A stretch of 64,000 nt of DNA, from NCBI RefSeq assembly GCF_030812855.1, contig NZ_JAUSTK010000023.1, positions 1 through 64,000 on the forward strand, given 5' to 3'. Positions 17,059 to 25,789 of this stretch are shown here, in pieces; within the stretch, counting starts at the first letter, position 1, and each line of letters opens with the position of its first letter. The notes under the pieces were generated by a model. That model did no database searches and was not told where the DNA came from. It saw only the letters and a list, made by a program, of their open reading frames with translations. A program made the translations under genes and the position numbers. This DNA comes from Paenibacillus wynnii. GTDB lineage: Bacteria > Bacillota > Bacilli > Paenibacillales > Paenibacillaceae.

Positions 17059-19359
17059 CTACCATGACCAATCAGCCTGTGGCGCTCGATTTTTAACATC
17101 TACTATTTTTTCGATGGTGTTCTGGCCGCTAGAATCTGCATACTTTCGATCCGCTGAAGTGATAAAGGCATCAATCGTAGGCTGACCAAAGGTTTCATAA
17201 GCAGTATGGCGAATCTCATATTTACCTACCTCGGTTACTGTAAGAGTTAGTCGGTCTTTATTCTCATTACTGAAAATAACCCATGCTTCCTCTTCAAAGT
17301 TGCCATCATTATCGGAGTCGTACCGATATTCCCATAACCGTTGATCTATGATATCCCCGTCTGGAGAATAGGACATATCATCTATCGATATGACCGCTTG
17401 GTTCCCATTTAAAGGGTCGCGGAATGCCCTACCTTGCATTGAAAAATAAACAACGGGTGGTTCGTCCGGAACAATCTCAAAAGTCACGACATCTGTTGCG
17501 CTGTAACCTAGCGTGTTCTCCACATAAATGCTTGCCCTATAAATACCGGGCTTTTTAAAAAGTACGGGATTGGCCGTTATCCCACTTAACGTTCCGGCAT
17601 ATTTAATATCTGCATTCGTTCCTCCAGACATGGCCTCAATGGTGATTATTGTTTTGCTTTGATCTAATGGGTAGTAAAAAGGGCTTGTACTTTTACTGGT
17701 TAGGATTACTTTTCGATTTTGTTTTTTCGTCCCTGTGATTTCAATCTTGGCATCCGGAGTAGGGTGAACTACATTTATAAATCCTCCAGTGCTGCCGGTC
17801 ATCATATCATTATCTACTACGGTTAGTCCGACCGTGTTCTCTCCAATGCTCTCGACAGGATACCAGAACGTTGATGTTGATTCCGTAGGTGTCGGTAGAC
17901 TAATAGATCCTGGTGCTTCAAAGAAATAGTTCTTGATTTCCCCATCCGGATCATACGAACCTCCACCTCTAGCAACAACATCCTCCCCTGCTTTGACAAC
18001 TGGAGGAACCATTAAAACTGCTACCGGTGGTTCTCCCTTTGGTGCCGGCGCTGGCGGGGTACTTGGGTAGATTACTGAGGAATGATTTTTATAGACCTCT
18101 ACCATTGCCGATAAGGGTTGCTGCAGGTATGTAATGGTACCGCTTTGGGTCGTTACCGGATTGCTGAATCTTACAATGACAGTCAGTTCATACTCTTGTT
18201 TATAGTTATCTGATGTCACCCTTGATTTAGGAATGGTGAAATCAAACACCTTATTCGTATTTAATGTCTTGCTATAGTCCTTCTTAGTTTGAAGCGTATC
18301 ACCCTTACCCTTCTCCTTGGCATAAAACACCCATTCGGAGATATTCGATGTGTTGGTATATCTTAATAATTCGCCTCGGAGCGATAATTGTACAGGTACA
18401 TCCTTGTCAGCATATTTAGTTGGGTTTGGATTGGGAGTTAGAACGCTTACCGTTCCGTTGAGTTCTGCGTCGGTAGGGAGGTTATAGTCGAAGGTGATGT
18501 TGCCTGCGTAGTTGTAGGTTGTTAGCTTGGCGTCTGCCAGATAATAATAATATTCCGTGATTTGATAGCGACGACCTTCTGCATGTCCAGACAAATCGTG
18601 CTTGCCATCATCGGGTTCGGTTTTCCATACTGTGCGAAAACTATTCTTATCATTGCTAGCTCTAGGAATCATATAATCTACAATAATTCGATTATCTTTA
18701 AATTGGACAGTTTTTATATTTGGAGTTCTTATATACAGATCACTAGAAAATTCCAATGGTTTCACTGTGGATTGAATGATTGAATCTGGATCTATAATCA
18801 CTCTTGAAGAGTTGTTATACCAAATAAGTCCTTCTGCTGAGAGATTAGATTTGGTAGTAATTAGCCTTAATGGTGGGTTAGCAGATGGAGTTATGTTGTC
18901 ATCTGCATTTAAGTCATAGGAGTCCATGGTGTCCGTTAATGCCTTGTATTCATTAATCTGCCAGCGACGTCCATTCGAATACAGCCAGATAGAATTACCC
19001 GGTGTGGTCTTAAAAGGTTTTTTAAACTCTCCGCTAAATCCCTGAACATTACTTATCGTTTGCGTACTTCCGTTGCCTTTAAGAGTAACTTTTATCTTCC
19101 CATTTTCAAGAGTAATATTCCCCACGAGAGTATTCGCACCCGAATATTTAAGTGTTCCTGTCTTAATTGCAGAACTACTTACGCCGCTGGGTAAATCCAG
19201 ATAAAAAGCCTTTGCGCTATTATCTACCCCGGTTAAACCAATTGAGGTAGGTATACCTATGGTTGCTGATTTTGTATCCGTTGCCTGTGCGGCAGAGCAA
19301 GTGAAAAACGGGACTATTAGCAAAAAACTAAGAAAAAGTAGAACAAATTTTTTTTTCAT
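17059..19359 (-). CDS. Secreted PKD-domain protein (Tad locus 1)
   Basis: This protein of 766 residues has a signal peptide (MKKKFVLLFLSFLLIVPFF, cleavage likely after the following AQA). The N-terminal half is a unique beta-rich region. PKD-like domains follow from about 450 (PPVAVLMVPPVV, GSYDPDGEIKNYFF) and again near 640 (PPVVYFSMQG, SYSPDGDIIDQRLWEY). The last residues, NRAPQADWSW, look like the first strand of another PKD repeat cut off by a TAG stop. The next gene starts 14 bases later. Function is unknown; co-transcription suggests export or display with the pilus apparatus. Confidence 0.75.
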   Translation of the reverse strand: MKKKFVLLFLSFLLIVPFFTCSAAQATDTKSATIGIPTSIGLTGVDNSAKAFYLDLPSGVSSSAIKTGTLKYSGANTLVGNITLENGKIKVTLKGNGSTQTISNVQGFSGEFKKPFKTTPGNSIWLYSNGRRWQINEYKALTDTMDSYDLNADDNITPSANPPLRLITTKSNLSAEGLIWYNNSSRVIIDPDSIIQSTVKPLEFSSDLYIRTPNIKTVQFKDNRIIVDYMIPRASNDKNSFRTVWKTEPDDGKHDLSGHAEGRRYQITEYYYYLADAKLTTYNYAGNITFDYNLPTDAELNGTVSVLTPNPNPTKYADKDVPVQLSLRGELLRYTNTSNISEWVFYAKEKGKGDTLQTKKDYSKTLNTNKVFDFTIPKSRVTSDNYKQEYELTVIVRFSNPVTTQSGTITYLQQPLSAMVEVYKNHSSVIYPSTPPAPAPKGEPPVAVLMVPPVVKAGEDVVARGGGSYDPDGEIKNYFFEAPGSISLPTPTESTSTFWYPVESIGENTVGLTVVDNDMMTGSTGGFINVVHPTPDAKIEITGTKKQNRKVILTSKSTSPFYYPLDQSKTIITIEAMSGGTNADIKYAGTLSGITANPVLFKKPGIYRASIYVENTLGYSATDVVTFEIVPDEPPVVYFSMQGRAFRDPLNGNQAVISIDDMSYSPDGDIIDQRLWEYRYDSDNDGNFEEEAWVIFSNENKDRLTLTVTEVGKYEIRHTAYETFGQPTIDAFITSADRKYADSSGQNTIEKIVDVKNRAPQADWSW

Positions 19360-19368
19360 TTCTTCTAC

Positions 19369-19965
19369 CTACTCTTTACGATTTACAATATATTTTTCTG
19401 CCGAACTTCCCTTTACATCTAACCAAATTACAATATGATTGAACGATCCTGTATTTAAGAACCCTTGGTACGTGGTTAATTTTTCTCCTGGTTTTAGGGT
19501 ATAATCCCATAATGCTTCCTTGCTGTTCTTTTTACGAACATTAACTAAAGGCATGTCTTGCAAAAGAACTCCACCATCACCTACCCCAATAGACCATTTA
19601 GGATTGGGATCTTTTGCGCTTTCTTCAATTACTGTCTTTCCTTTATTTTCAATTGTAATTTTTGTCCAAACAAAATATTTTCCATAGTTATTATACCCAT
19701 ATTTCTTAATCAACTCTTGAGCCGTTGCAGACTTAATATCATAAATCATAATCTTCTCCAGCGTATAACTAAGCCCCCCAGCCGTAACAGTAACCGGAAG
19801 CTCAACATCCTTTTTCAATCCATATTTGAACAAATTATCCGTCATTACCGGAGCTTTTGTAGTTGCTGAAGTAGCTGCTACTGCTACAGTTCCCTCTCCT
19901 TGCCCTAAAACCATACTGAACAACATGGATGCCGCCATCACTGTTTTTACAATTGTTTTTTTCAT
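19369..19965 (-). CDS. Secreted protein with DUF4352-like Ig fold (Tad locus 1)
   Basis: This 198-residue protein has a clear signal peptide (MKKTIVKTVMAASMLFSMVL to about residue 30). The mature domain contains segments such as YTLEKIMIYD, YFVWTKITIENKG and LKPGEKLTTYQGFLN, which resemble DUF4352-type exported immunoglobulin-fold proteins. ATG 19965 is chosen because AAAGGGAGA precedes it and the signal peptide begins there. It lies between the membrane components and the large PKD proteins of the operon. The role is unknown. Confidence 0.65.
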   Translation of the reverse strand: MKKTIVKTVMAASMLFSMVLGQGEGTVAVAATSATTKAPVMTDNLFKYGLKKDVELPVTVTAGGLSYTLEKIMIYDIKSATAQELIKKYGYNNYGKYFVWTKITIENKGKTVIEESAKDPNPKWSIGVGDGGVLLQDMPLVNVRKKNSKEALWDYTLKPGEKLTTYQGFLNTGSFNHIVIWLDVKGSSAEKYIVNRKE

Positions 19966-19993
19966 GTGAATCTCTCCCTTTAGTATTATCATT

Positions 19994-20491
19994 TTACTTA
20001 TCGTACTTATATTCCTGAATGGCTGGTACACGAATCGCTTCTTGGGTTTTGGTCCTGCTAATAAGAACGGGATGTTTCGTTTCTATAACGGAGATAACGG
20101 ACGGTCCCTGTATGTATTTTGTAATTCCGTATTGTGCATCTTCATATAAAAAAGGAAAGGATACACCCGAAGACTCGTCTATAATGACGAATTTCACAAT
20201 TGTTACCTTGTCGTGAAGCCGACTGCCGGATTTAGGGGTTAAGTCATCATCCAGTCCCAGGTTAAGTTGGAGTGTTTCTTGAAATGTCTCATACGCAATG
20301 ACGGGTTCAATAATTAAGCGGCCTTGTGAGCGTTCGATTTCATTTATTTCTTGAACAGCATCGTGTACCGCCATGTTATTGGCATCTTTAAGCAACCCCC
20401 TTTCTATATCCCATTCTTGATTTTGTACCTGAAAAAACCATGTATAGATGAAGATCAACAGAACAAACGCAAGTTTTACTATATAGTCCAT
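19994..20491 (-). CDS. Membrane-anchored minor-pilin-like protein (Tad locus 1)
   Basis: This 165-residue protein has one N-terminal hydrophobic helix (residues 4-20) and an extracellular remainder, the topology of TadE/TadF-type minor pilins. I see no glycine-x4-glutamate prepilin motif before the helix. It starts at an ATG behind AGGAGTG. Its position next to another TadE-sized protein and two mini membrane proteins argues for a structural part of the same apparatus. No named family is recognised. Confidence 0.6.
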   Translation of the reverse strand: MDYIVKLAFVLLIFIYTWFFQVQNQEWDIERGLLKDANNMAVHDAVQEINEIERSQGRLIIEPVIAYETFQETLQLNLGLDDDLTPKSGSRLHDKVTIVKFVIIDESSGVSFPFLYEDAQYGITKYIQGPSVISVIETKHPVLISRTKTQEAIRVPAIQEYKYDK

Positions 20492-20528
20492 TAAGCTTCA
20501 CACTCCTAAGTTAACTCCCTCTGGCTGT

Positions 20529-20909
20529 TCAATCCAGATATTCACTCATAATGGAGCCATGTCCATAGTAGTTAACGGGCTGCGATACGGTTGAAAAGTT
20601 ATACGGAAAAAGATGAACACGCGGCGCTTTGATATATACATCCAGTCTTTTTTTTCGTTCCTGGATAATCTCGGTACTGCTGGTGATTTCGATGGAGTCT
20701 TCGGAGAACCCGATAGCCTTCAGATTTGAGGTGACTTCATTCCTCATGGCAGCGGTGACCATCCCCTCTGTAGCTGCTTTTTGGGTAAGGTAGGACGTGT
20801 TGGCTTTGATCTGCAAATCTAGCAAATAATCTATGTAGGTAAAGATAGGCTGCAGAATAATAAAAAGAACAAGCCACATGAACAAAGCCCGGAGGACGGT
20901 CGCCTTCAA
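20529..20909 (-). CDS. TadE-like membrane protein (Tad locus 1)
   Basis: This 126-residue protein has an N-terminal transmembrane helix (about 6-30), followed by a helical segment rich in Ala/Thr (KAATEGMVTAAMRNEVTSNL) and a beta-type tail. That is the general TadE/TadG layout. The start is TTG, 8 bases after AGGAGAGGGG. It lacks a recognisable prepilin peptidase site. It lies 16 bp after the 47-residue mini membrane protein. Confidence 0.6.
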   Translation of the reverse strand: MKATVLRALFMWLVLFIILQPIFTYIDYLLDLQIKANTSYLTQKAATEGMVTAAMRNEVTSNLKAIGFSEDSIEITSSTEIIQERKKRLDVYIKAPRVHLFPYNFSTVSQPVNYYGHGSIMSEYLD

Positions 20910-20925
20910 AGAATATGCCCCTCTC

Positions 20926-21069
20926 CTAATACTGCTCTATTTGCTTGGTATGCGTGATAACATCATCTTGACTGCTGCCGATAATATTCGTTGCTGCCGA
21001 GATAAAGATCCCGGCAATGACAAAACCAATGGCTAAGAACATAGCGACAGAGATAGAGTCCTTTTTCAT
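20926..21069 (-). CDS. Mini membrane protein B, candidate pilin (47 aa)
   Basis: The peptide begins MKKDSISVAMFLAIGFVIAG and continues with a short hydrophilic tail ending KQIEQY, so it has one transmembrane helix. It begins exactly like its neighbour (MKKD, Ala/Ser, Ile-Ser), so the two are paralogues. Its ATG overlaps the stop of that neighbour (ATGA), which indicates coupled translation. It is shorter than ordinary Flp pilins and has no Flp motif. It could be a pilin or a small accessory subunit. Confidence 0.65.
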   Translation of the reverse strand: MKKDSISVAMFLAIGFVIAGIFISAATNIIGSSQDDVITHTKQIEQY

Positions 21070-21239
21070 AGCGGTGAACCTACAGTCTCAACCATACTTA
21101 CTGCCGGGATCGCAGGTTTATTATCATCCGCATCACCTATCACATCTCGAACTACCGGAACCAAAATGGCAATTACAATGGCAACACACAGAAATCCTAT
21201 AGCAATAAACAAACCTGTAGAAATAGCGTCCTTCTTCAT
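21066..21239 (-). CDS. Mini membrane protein A, candidate pilin (57 aa)
   Basis: This is a 57-residue single-helix protein starting MKKDAISTGLFIAIGFLCVA. A short acidic segment (DADDN) and a small tail follow the helix. The ATG lies behind AAAGGGAGA with good spacing. The 3' end overlaps the start of its paralogue by four bases. Placed directly after the platform-protein genes, where Tad operons usually carry flp, it is the best candidate for the major fibre subunit of locus 1, although no prepilin cleavage motif is visible. Confidence 0.65.
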   Translation of the reverse strand: MKKDAISTGLFIAIGFLCVAIVIAILVPVVRDVIGDADDNKPAIPAVSMVETVGSPL

Positions 21240-21296
21240 TGTTAAAATCTCCCTTTTATTTTATAATTTTATAAGTTGTTTGAATATGACATAATT

Positions 21297-22166
21297 TTAT
21301 TGAAATAAAGCAATTCCGTTAAAATTCCCCTTGATCAACATAATGTACTGCATCGCCAATGAAACGATCATCAAAAAGGTAGCAATAGACGGGATCACAG
21401 TGATAATAGAAGAGATATCCCCAATAAAGGACCATTTTTTCAAGTACTGATCACTTGATATTTTAGATATAATCTTGCCTTGTTCACGCAAATACCGCGC
21501 CGCCTCCACATCATCATCCATCCCTTCTGTTGCAAGTAAGATCGACCTAATATCATTGATAAAAGCATGATTCTCAGGGAATTTAGCGCAAAAAGCTTCA
21601 ATTGCCCGTTCCACCCCTTCATCTATGGCCCCCTCCGACAGCTCGTACAAATCCTGACGAATGTACTGAAAATGCGCGGCGGTTCCTGCACAGAATGCAC
21701 CAAATTGCATATACCCGTCCCTGCGAAGACGATTATTCTCATATAGACGGATGAAGGATATCAGCTCGCCGTCTTTTTGAATTTTTGTTTTTTGATGAAG
21801 CCAGGCCAACAGCCAGCCAAACGGAAGAAACCGCGAAGGACTGGTAATTATGAGGATTAGACAAGTGACGAGGACATCATATCCTGAAAATACATCGTGG
21901 TGAATATAGTCGCCCAAGACTTGCATAGTTAAATAAAAAAGTGCTGCGGTGTAACGGAACATCGTAACTTTTCGCGCGGAAATCGATAACCCGCCATTAT
22001 GCAGCAATTGCTGAAGACGTTCATTGCCCTTGCGGTTGCCGAAGTTGTTCCACCTAAGCTCTAACCGTTGCAGGTATCGTTCTTGCTTAGTGCTGCTGCT
22101 GACGAACACAAGTATTGCTAAGTAGACGACACCGAATACAGCGATTAACACTAACCATCTATCCAT
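21297..22166 (-). CDS. TadC-like membrane platform protein (Tad locus 1)
   Basis: This 289-residue protein has hydrophobic segments at the N-terminus, around 70-125, and at the C-terminus (about 245-285). A soluble helical region (130-235) lies between them. This is the pattern of the inner-membrane platform (GspF/TadC superfamily) that couples the ATPase to pilus assembly. Sequence similarity to textbook TadC is weak, so the assignment leans on topology and gene order (TadA, TadB-like, this gene). AAGGTGATG precedes the ATG. Confidence 0.65.
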   Translation of the reverse strand: MDRWLVLIAVFGVVYLAILVFVSSSTKQERYLQRLELRWNNFGNRKGNERLQQLLHNGGLSISARKVTMFRYTAALFYLTMQVLGDYIHHDVFSGYDVLVTCLILIITSPSRFLPFGWLLAWLHQKTKIQKDGELISFIRLYENNRLRRDGYMQFGAFCAGTAAHFQYIRQDLYELSEGAIDEGVERAIEAFCAKFPENHAFINDIRSILLATEGMDDDVEAARYLREQGKIISKISSDQYLKKWSFIGDISSIITVIPSIATFLMIVSLAMQYIMLIKGNFNGIALFQ

Positions 22167-22177
22167 AGTTCATCACC

Positions 22178-23227
22178 TTAATGGTAGTCCAATTTGGGTT
22201 TGGCAAGAATGGTACTGATAATAAAAGAGACAAATAATCCCGCGACAATCACTGCCAGAAACGTTAGACCAACCGAAGTCTGAAACTGTAACCGGAAATA
22301 CACATCAGGCTTAAGCATGTAGATAAAGGTTCCGACCGAAGATACCAGCACTACAAGATTACCGTACAACCCGAGACTGATGGCATCTCTGCTTCCCGCT
22401 TTAACTGTCAGAATAGTCTCTCGCTGCTGTTCCATTGAACGGTTCAACATCATTAGCGAGTTTTTCAAATAAACCGTCCCCTCCTTCTCTGAATAAAGCA
22501 AGTCTGATAAGAATTCAACGGCAAAGGTTGTCCCAATGGTTCTTGAGAATCGTCCCGCTTCCTCATAAAGCTCTCTTTCATTGCTATAATTAGCAAATGC
22601 GTTCCCTAATAGTTTCAGAGGTACTTTCAGGACATTATTTGTAGTTAAAAAATCAGCTGTTTTTGTAAGAAGAGCATCCACCGGCAGATGCGTAAACTTG
22701 GTAGAGATTTTAACGACATCCAGCAGATCGTAGCTGCCCCGTACCTTCCTCTGCGCGTAGATGTATCTCATTCGAAAATAGGGAAGACTCGCTGCAATAC
22801 CAGCTATAAAAAATGGAAAACGCCACGCCCTCTCGGTTGAAACTCCTTCATTAAAATTCATCCCCTCCAAAAAAGGATTTTGAAAGCTCAAATGTCCCGG
22901 CAGTTCGCTGAGCGTTAGCAGACCCGACATAAAGACAGCGATAAACAAAATTCCTGTTCGTAAAAGGAAGCGGATTACGCTTATTCCCGGCTCATACCTT
23001 CGGTCTGCAAAATACAACAGGTTATCGAAATGTCGGTAGATCCATAACCCCTTATTGCTCTTGTTTACTTTTTTGCCAAAACCACGCATCCCCAGGCTGA
23101 TTCTGAAATCGACCTTATGACCGACATGCCTTAAATTTCGTTCTACCAGTGGCTTAACCAGCAGCCATAATCCGCGAACAATCAACAAATGAAGGATAAA
23201 ACGAAGCATATAAAATAAAAGTTCCAA
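22178..23227 (-). CDS. TadB-like membrane platform protein (Tad locus 1)
   Basis: This 349-residue protein has N-terminal helices near 1-20 and 88-108, a further hydrophobic segment near 133-148, and two C-terminal helices (about 285-345). A large cytoplasmic helical region (about 150-280) lies before the last pair, as in TadB/GspF-type platform proteins. The TTG start at 23227 follows AGGCGGTG by about five bases and lies 11 bp after the ATPase stop. The assignment is by topology and context and is less certain than for the locus 2 TadB. Confidence 0.65.
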   Translation of the reverse strand: MELLFYMLRFILHLLIVRGLWLLVKPLVERNLRHVGHKVDFRISLGMRGFGKKVNKSNKGLWIYRHFDNLLYFADRRYEPGISVIRFLLRTGILFIAVFMSGLLTLSELPGHLSFQNPFLEGMNFNEGVSTERAWRFPFFIAGIAASLPYFRMRYIYAQRKVRGSYDLLDVVKISTKFTHLPVDALLTKTADFLTTNNVLKVPLKLLGNAFANYSNERELYEEAGRFSRTIGTTFAVEFLSDLLYSEKEGTVYLKNSLMMLNRSMEQQRETILTVKAGSRDAISLGLYGNLVVLVSSVGTFIYMLKPDVYFRLQFQTSVGLTFLAVIVAGLFVSFIISTILAKPKLDYH

Positions 23228-23238
23228 GGTTTCACCGC

Positions 23239-24711
23239 CTATTCGTTGAGAACAATCCGTGATTTCAAGCTTTCCTTCATGGGAAACTTCATCGGTTTTA
23301 CTTTTGCAAGTTGTTCAAGTTCCCGTTGTAGCACTCTGGCAGTAGCGGCATCCTTTTTGTTCATTTTTGTTAAAAGCTCTTGGGTCAGCTTGTCATTATA
23401 TGTCCACCCCGATTGATCAGCCTCCCAGCGCATGAGGTCGTTCGCAAACACTGAATTGCGTTCCTCATCATAAAACACCTCGGATATCCGAGTAAGCCGC
23501 TTCTTCCCCTCCTGAACACTCTCCAAAATAAAAACCAGCTCACAGGCTTTCAATGCGGAGACGAGATGCCCTTTCAGACTTCCGCCAATCCGGGTAGAAA
23601 CCGCAAACGCGCCTTGATAAGGTATATCCTCCGAATCTACAGTATGAAAAGTTCCGGTAATGCCGTCATAACCTTTTTCTCCGCTCCATAAATAAAACTC
23701 CCATTCGTTATAGCGCATCTCGGTCATATAAAGAATATTCGGATCATGCCGCAGTGACTCCACACCCACCTCCATCAACTCTTCGTTGCTCGCTTGAATG
23801 GGGATAATACGGTGCCCTTTAATCTGATAGGGTAGAATCGACTCGGGATGCTTTTCGATCATGACGACACCCATGCAGGATGTAGATCCGAGCAGTTGCT
23901 CGCCAACAATGGTATTAGCAAAGGTTGTTTTCCCCGAGCCGACAGCACCCGCTATGATCGTATTGCGAAAGGTACCTGATAGCGACCTGATTAATTCCAC
24001 TGCCTCTGCCGGTATACATTCGGTCCCCGCCTGATCTTCCAGATCTAGAAACTCTACCACCTGCCTCCTTAGCGAAATCGTCGTAAACCCCTCCCAAACC
24101 CGGGGGGAAACCCAAATCGCAAGTCGTATGAAGCGGCCGGGCCAAAGGGGATCATCCATTTTGAACTCCACGGAAGGATTATCTTTATTCAGCTTTTTGT
24201 TTTGATCGCTTTTGAGCAAGGATCTTTTTAATTGTTCAACCCGATCCAGTGAGGGCATTTCGTAAGGGTAAACAACAAATTTGCCCCTATGGTTATAAAA
24301 GATTTGCCGTCCAATCATTTGCAGCCCCGTAGATTCGCTGTATGCGCGGTCTGTAAACCAACGGTAAGCCGGGCCAAAGCCCTTCCACTCATGAAAAAGC
24401 GCCTCTGCCGCAGTTTGATAAGCTTCTGGAACTCTTCCGGTAAACGGTGTTTTTCGTAAGTACTTCTCAATTTCATTCATAAAAAAACTGACTGCCTGAG
24501 GATCTCCTATCAGTGCCTTGGCATTAAGCTCGAAATAGTACTCGTCCTCCCGTTCAAGACCAACATTCATGTCTCTTTTCATTTGCTGCAGGAAAATATT
24601 GAAATCCTCGTTACCGGGTTTTCGGTTTCGCTGCATGCTTTGTTTAAGAGAGAATGGCGAATGCTGAGGCGCTGAATCCACTGGCATTATCGGCCTTTCA
24701 TGCATGTTCAC
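23239..24711 (-). CDS. TadA/CpaF-type secretion ATPase (Tad locus 1)
   Basis: This 490-residue hexameric-type traffic ATPase powers pilus extension or secretion. Walker A is in IIAGAVGSGKTTFANTIVG (about 264-282). An Asp-box-like segment MIEKHPE, Walker B region ILYMTEMR and His-box region GITGTFHTVDSED follow in the right order. The stretch after Walker B (YNEWEFYLWSGEKGYDG) is unusual compared with locus 2 CpaF. The GTG start overlaps the TGA of the upstream TadZ-like gene. It is more diverged than the locus 2 ATPase but has intact nucleotide-binding motifs. Confidence 0.85.
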   Translation of the reverse strand: MNMHERPIMPVDSAPQHSPFSLKQSMQRNRKPGNEDFNIFLQQMKRDMNVGLEREDEYYFELNAKALIGDPQAVSFFMNEIEKYLRKTPFTGRVPEAYQTAAEALFHEWKGFGPAYRWFTDRAYSESTGLQMIGRQIFYNHRGKFVVYPYEMPSLDRVEQLKRSLLKSDQNKKLNKDNPSVEFKMDDPLWPGRFIRLAIWVSPRVWEGFTTISLRRQVVEFLDLEDQAGTECIPAEAVELIRSLSGTFRNTIIAGAVGSGKTTFANTIVGEQLLGSTSCMGVVMIEKHPESILPYQIKGHRIIPIQASNEELMEVGVESLRHDPNILYMTEMRYNEWEFYLWSGEKGYDGITGTFHTVDSEDIPYQGAFAVSTRIGGSLKGHLVSALKACELVFILESVQEGKKRLTRISEVFYDEERNSVFANDLMRWEADQSGWTYNDKLTQELLTKMNKKDAATARVLQRELEQLAKVKPMKFPMKESLKSRIVLNE

Positions 24712-25772
24712 AGAAAACCCGCCTTCTTTCTCGCTTCCGGTACTAAACCCAAGGCTACGAGGAGGGATTGAACCTTTCCGTCGACGAGCTGAAGTTCTTT
24801 TTTGCCCATAGGAAGACTGTCCTGAAAGGGCGGATAATACGGGATTTCCAGTAAAATCTCACTGCCGAGTCGGAGCGCCATATTTTTCGGGGAGAGCATT
24901 TCCTCCACATTGCAGCGATTGATTATAAAGTTAAAATCATGCGCATGCAGATCCAGCTGACCTGCCAGCTCGAGAAGAGGTTCCAATCTGTATTGGTGCT
25001 TCGGATGAGTAACCATCATGCGCAGAGCGGAACTTTGCATACCTACGTACCAAGCGGCGCTTTCGGGTATAGAACCGAAATCAGCAATAACCACATCGGC
25101 ATTCTCACCCGCTTTAGCCAACAAATACTGTATTTCATCCTCCTGATAATCCTGAGCGCTTAGAAAGTCATAATTGCCCGGCAGATATAAATATCCCTCC
25201 TGTTTAATGAAAGCTTCAAAATCATCGTCGTTCAGCATCTTTCCTGTAATCCTCGGCCGCAGTCTGTCGAGACTAATTACAGCTTTTCGGTCATAACCCG
25301 GGTCATAAAGGTCGAGCCCCAGTAAAATCACTCTCTGACCCGTTGCCGCAATTCGCCTTGCGAACAGCTTGGCAGCAGTCGTACAGCCAATACCTGGACC
25401 AGAACCGAAAAAACCGATCCAATTGCTGCTTGCTTCTCCCTCCTCTTCTACAATAAATTGAATTTTCTCAATAATTCCTGCTGCCGTAGTTCGCGGTGGT
25501 AAGAAGTAGATGCTCAGGGTTTCGCAAAGCATATGTACTGCCTGATATCCCTTCACTCCCTTGTTCAAAAACATATAGATCAGGGTGGTGTTCTTATATC
25601 TGGTGCGGAGTTCACCTAGCTCTGAAACCGGAGTTATATCACTAGTTACGATAAATATGTGACCCTCAGTCTGCAGCGGATCGGGCAACACAGTTTGGGT
25701 TACAACGGTATATCCGGCATTTTTAATATCGTTTATAGTCAACTGATCCATGCCTAGACAAAATATTTTCAT
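24708..25772 (-). CDS. TadZ/CpaE-like ParA-superfamily protein with altered P-loop (Tad locus 1)
   Basis: This 354-residue protein has an N-terminal receiver-like region (1-110) and a ParA/MinD-like domain. The P-loop region reads FFGSGPGIGCTTAAKL (121-136). The lysine expected before the two threonines is Cys130, confirmed at codon level (TGT). Later segments (DVVIADFGSIPES) fit the fold. TadZ proteins position the Tad machine at the cell pole. Here ATP hydrolysis may be lost or changed. ATG 25772 follows GGAGGG. Confidence 0.8.
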   Translation of the reverse strand: MKIFCLGMDQLTINDIKNAGYTVVTQTVLPDPLQTEGHIFIVTSDITPVSELGELRTRYKNTTLIYMFLNKGVKGYQAVHMLCETLSIYFLPPRTTAAGIIEKIQFIVEEEGEASSNWIGFFGSGPGIGCTTAAKLFARRIAATGQRVILLGLDLYDPGYDRKAVISLDRLRPRITGKMLNDDDFEAFIKQEGYLYLPGNYDFLSAQDYQEDEIQYLLAKAGENADVVIADFGSIPESAAWYVGMQSSALRMMVTHPKHQYRLEPLLELAGQLDLHAHDFNFIINRCNVEEMLSPKNMALRLGSEILLEIPYYPPFQDSLPMGKKELQLVDGKVQSLLVALGLVPEARKKAGFL

Positions 25773-25789
25773 TTGCTGCTCCCTCCTTC

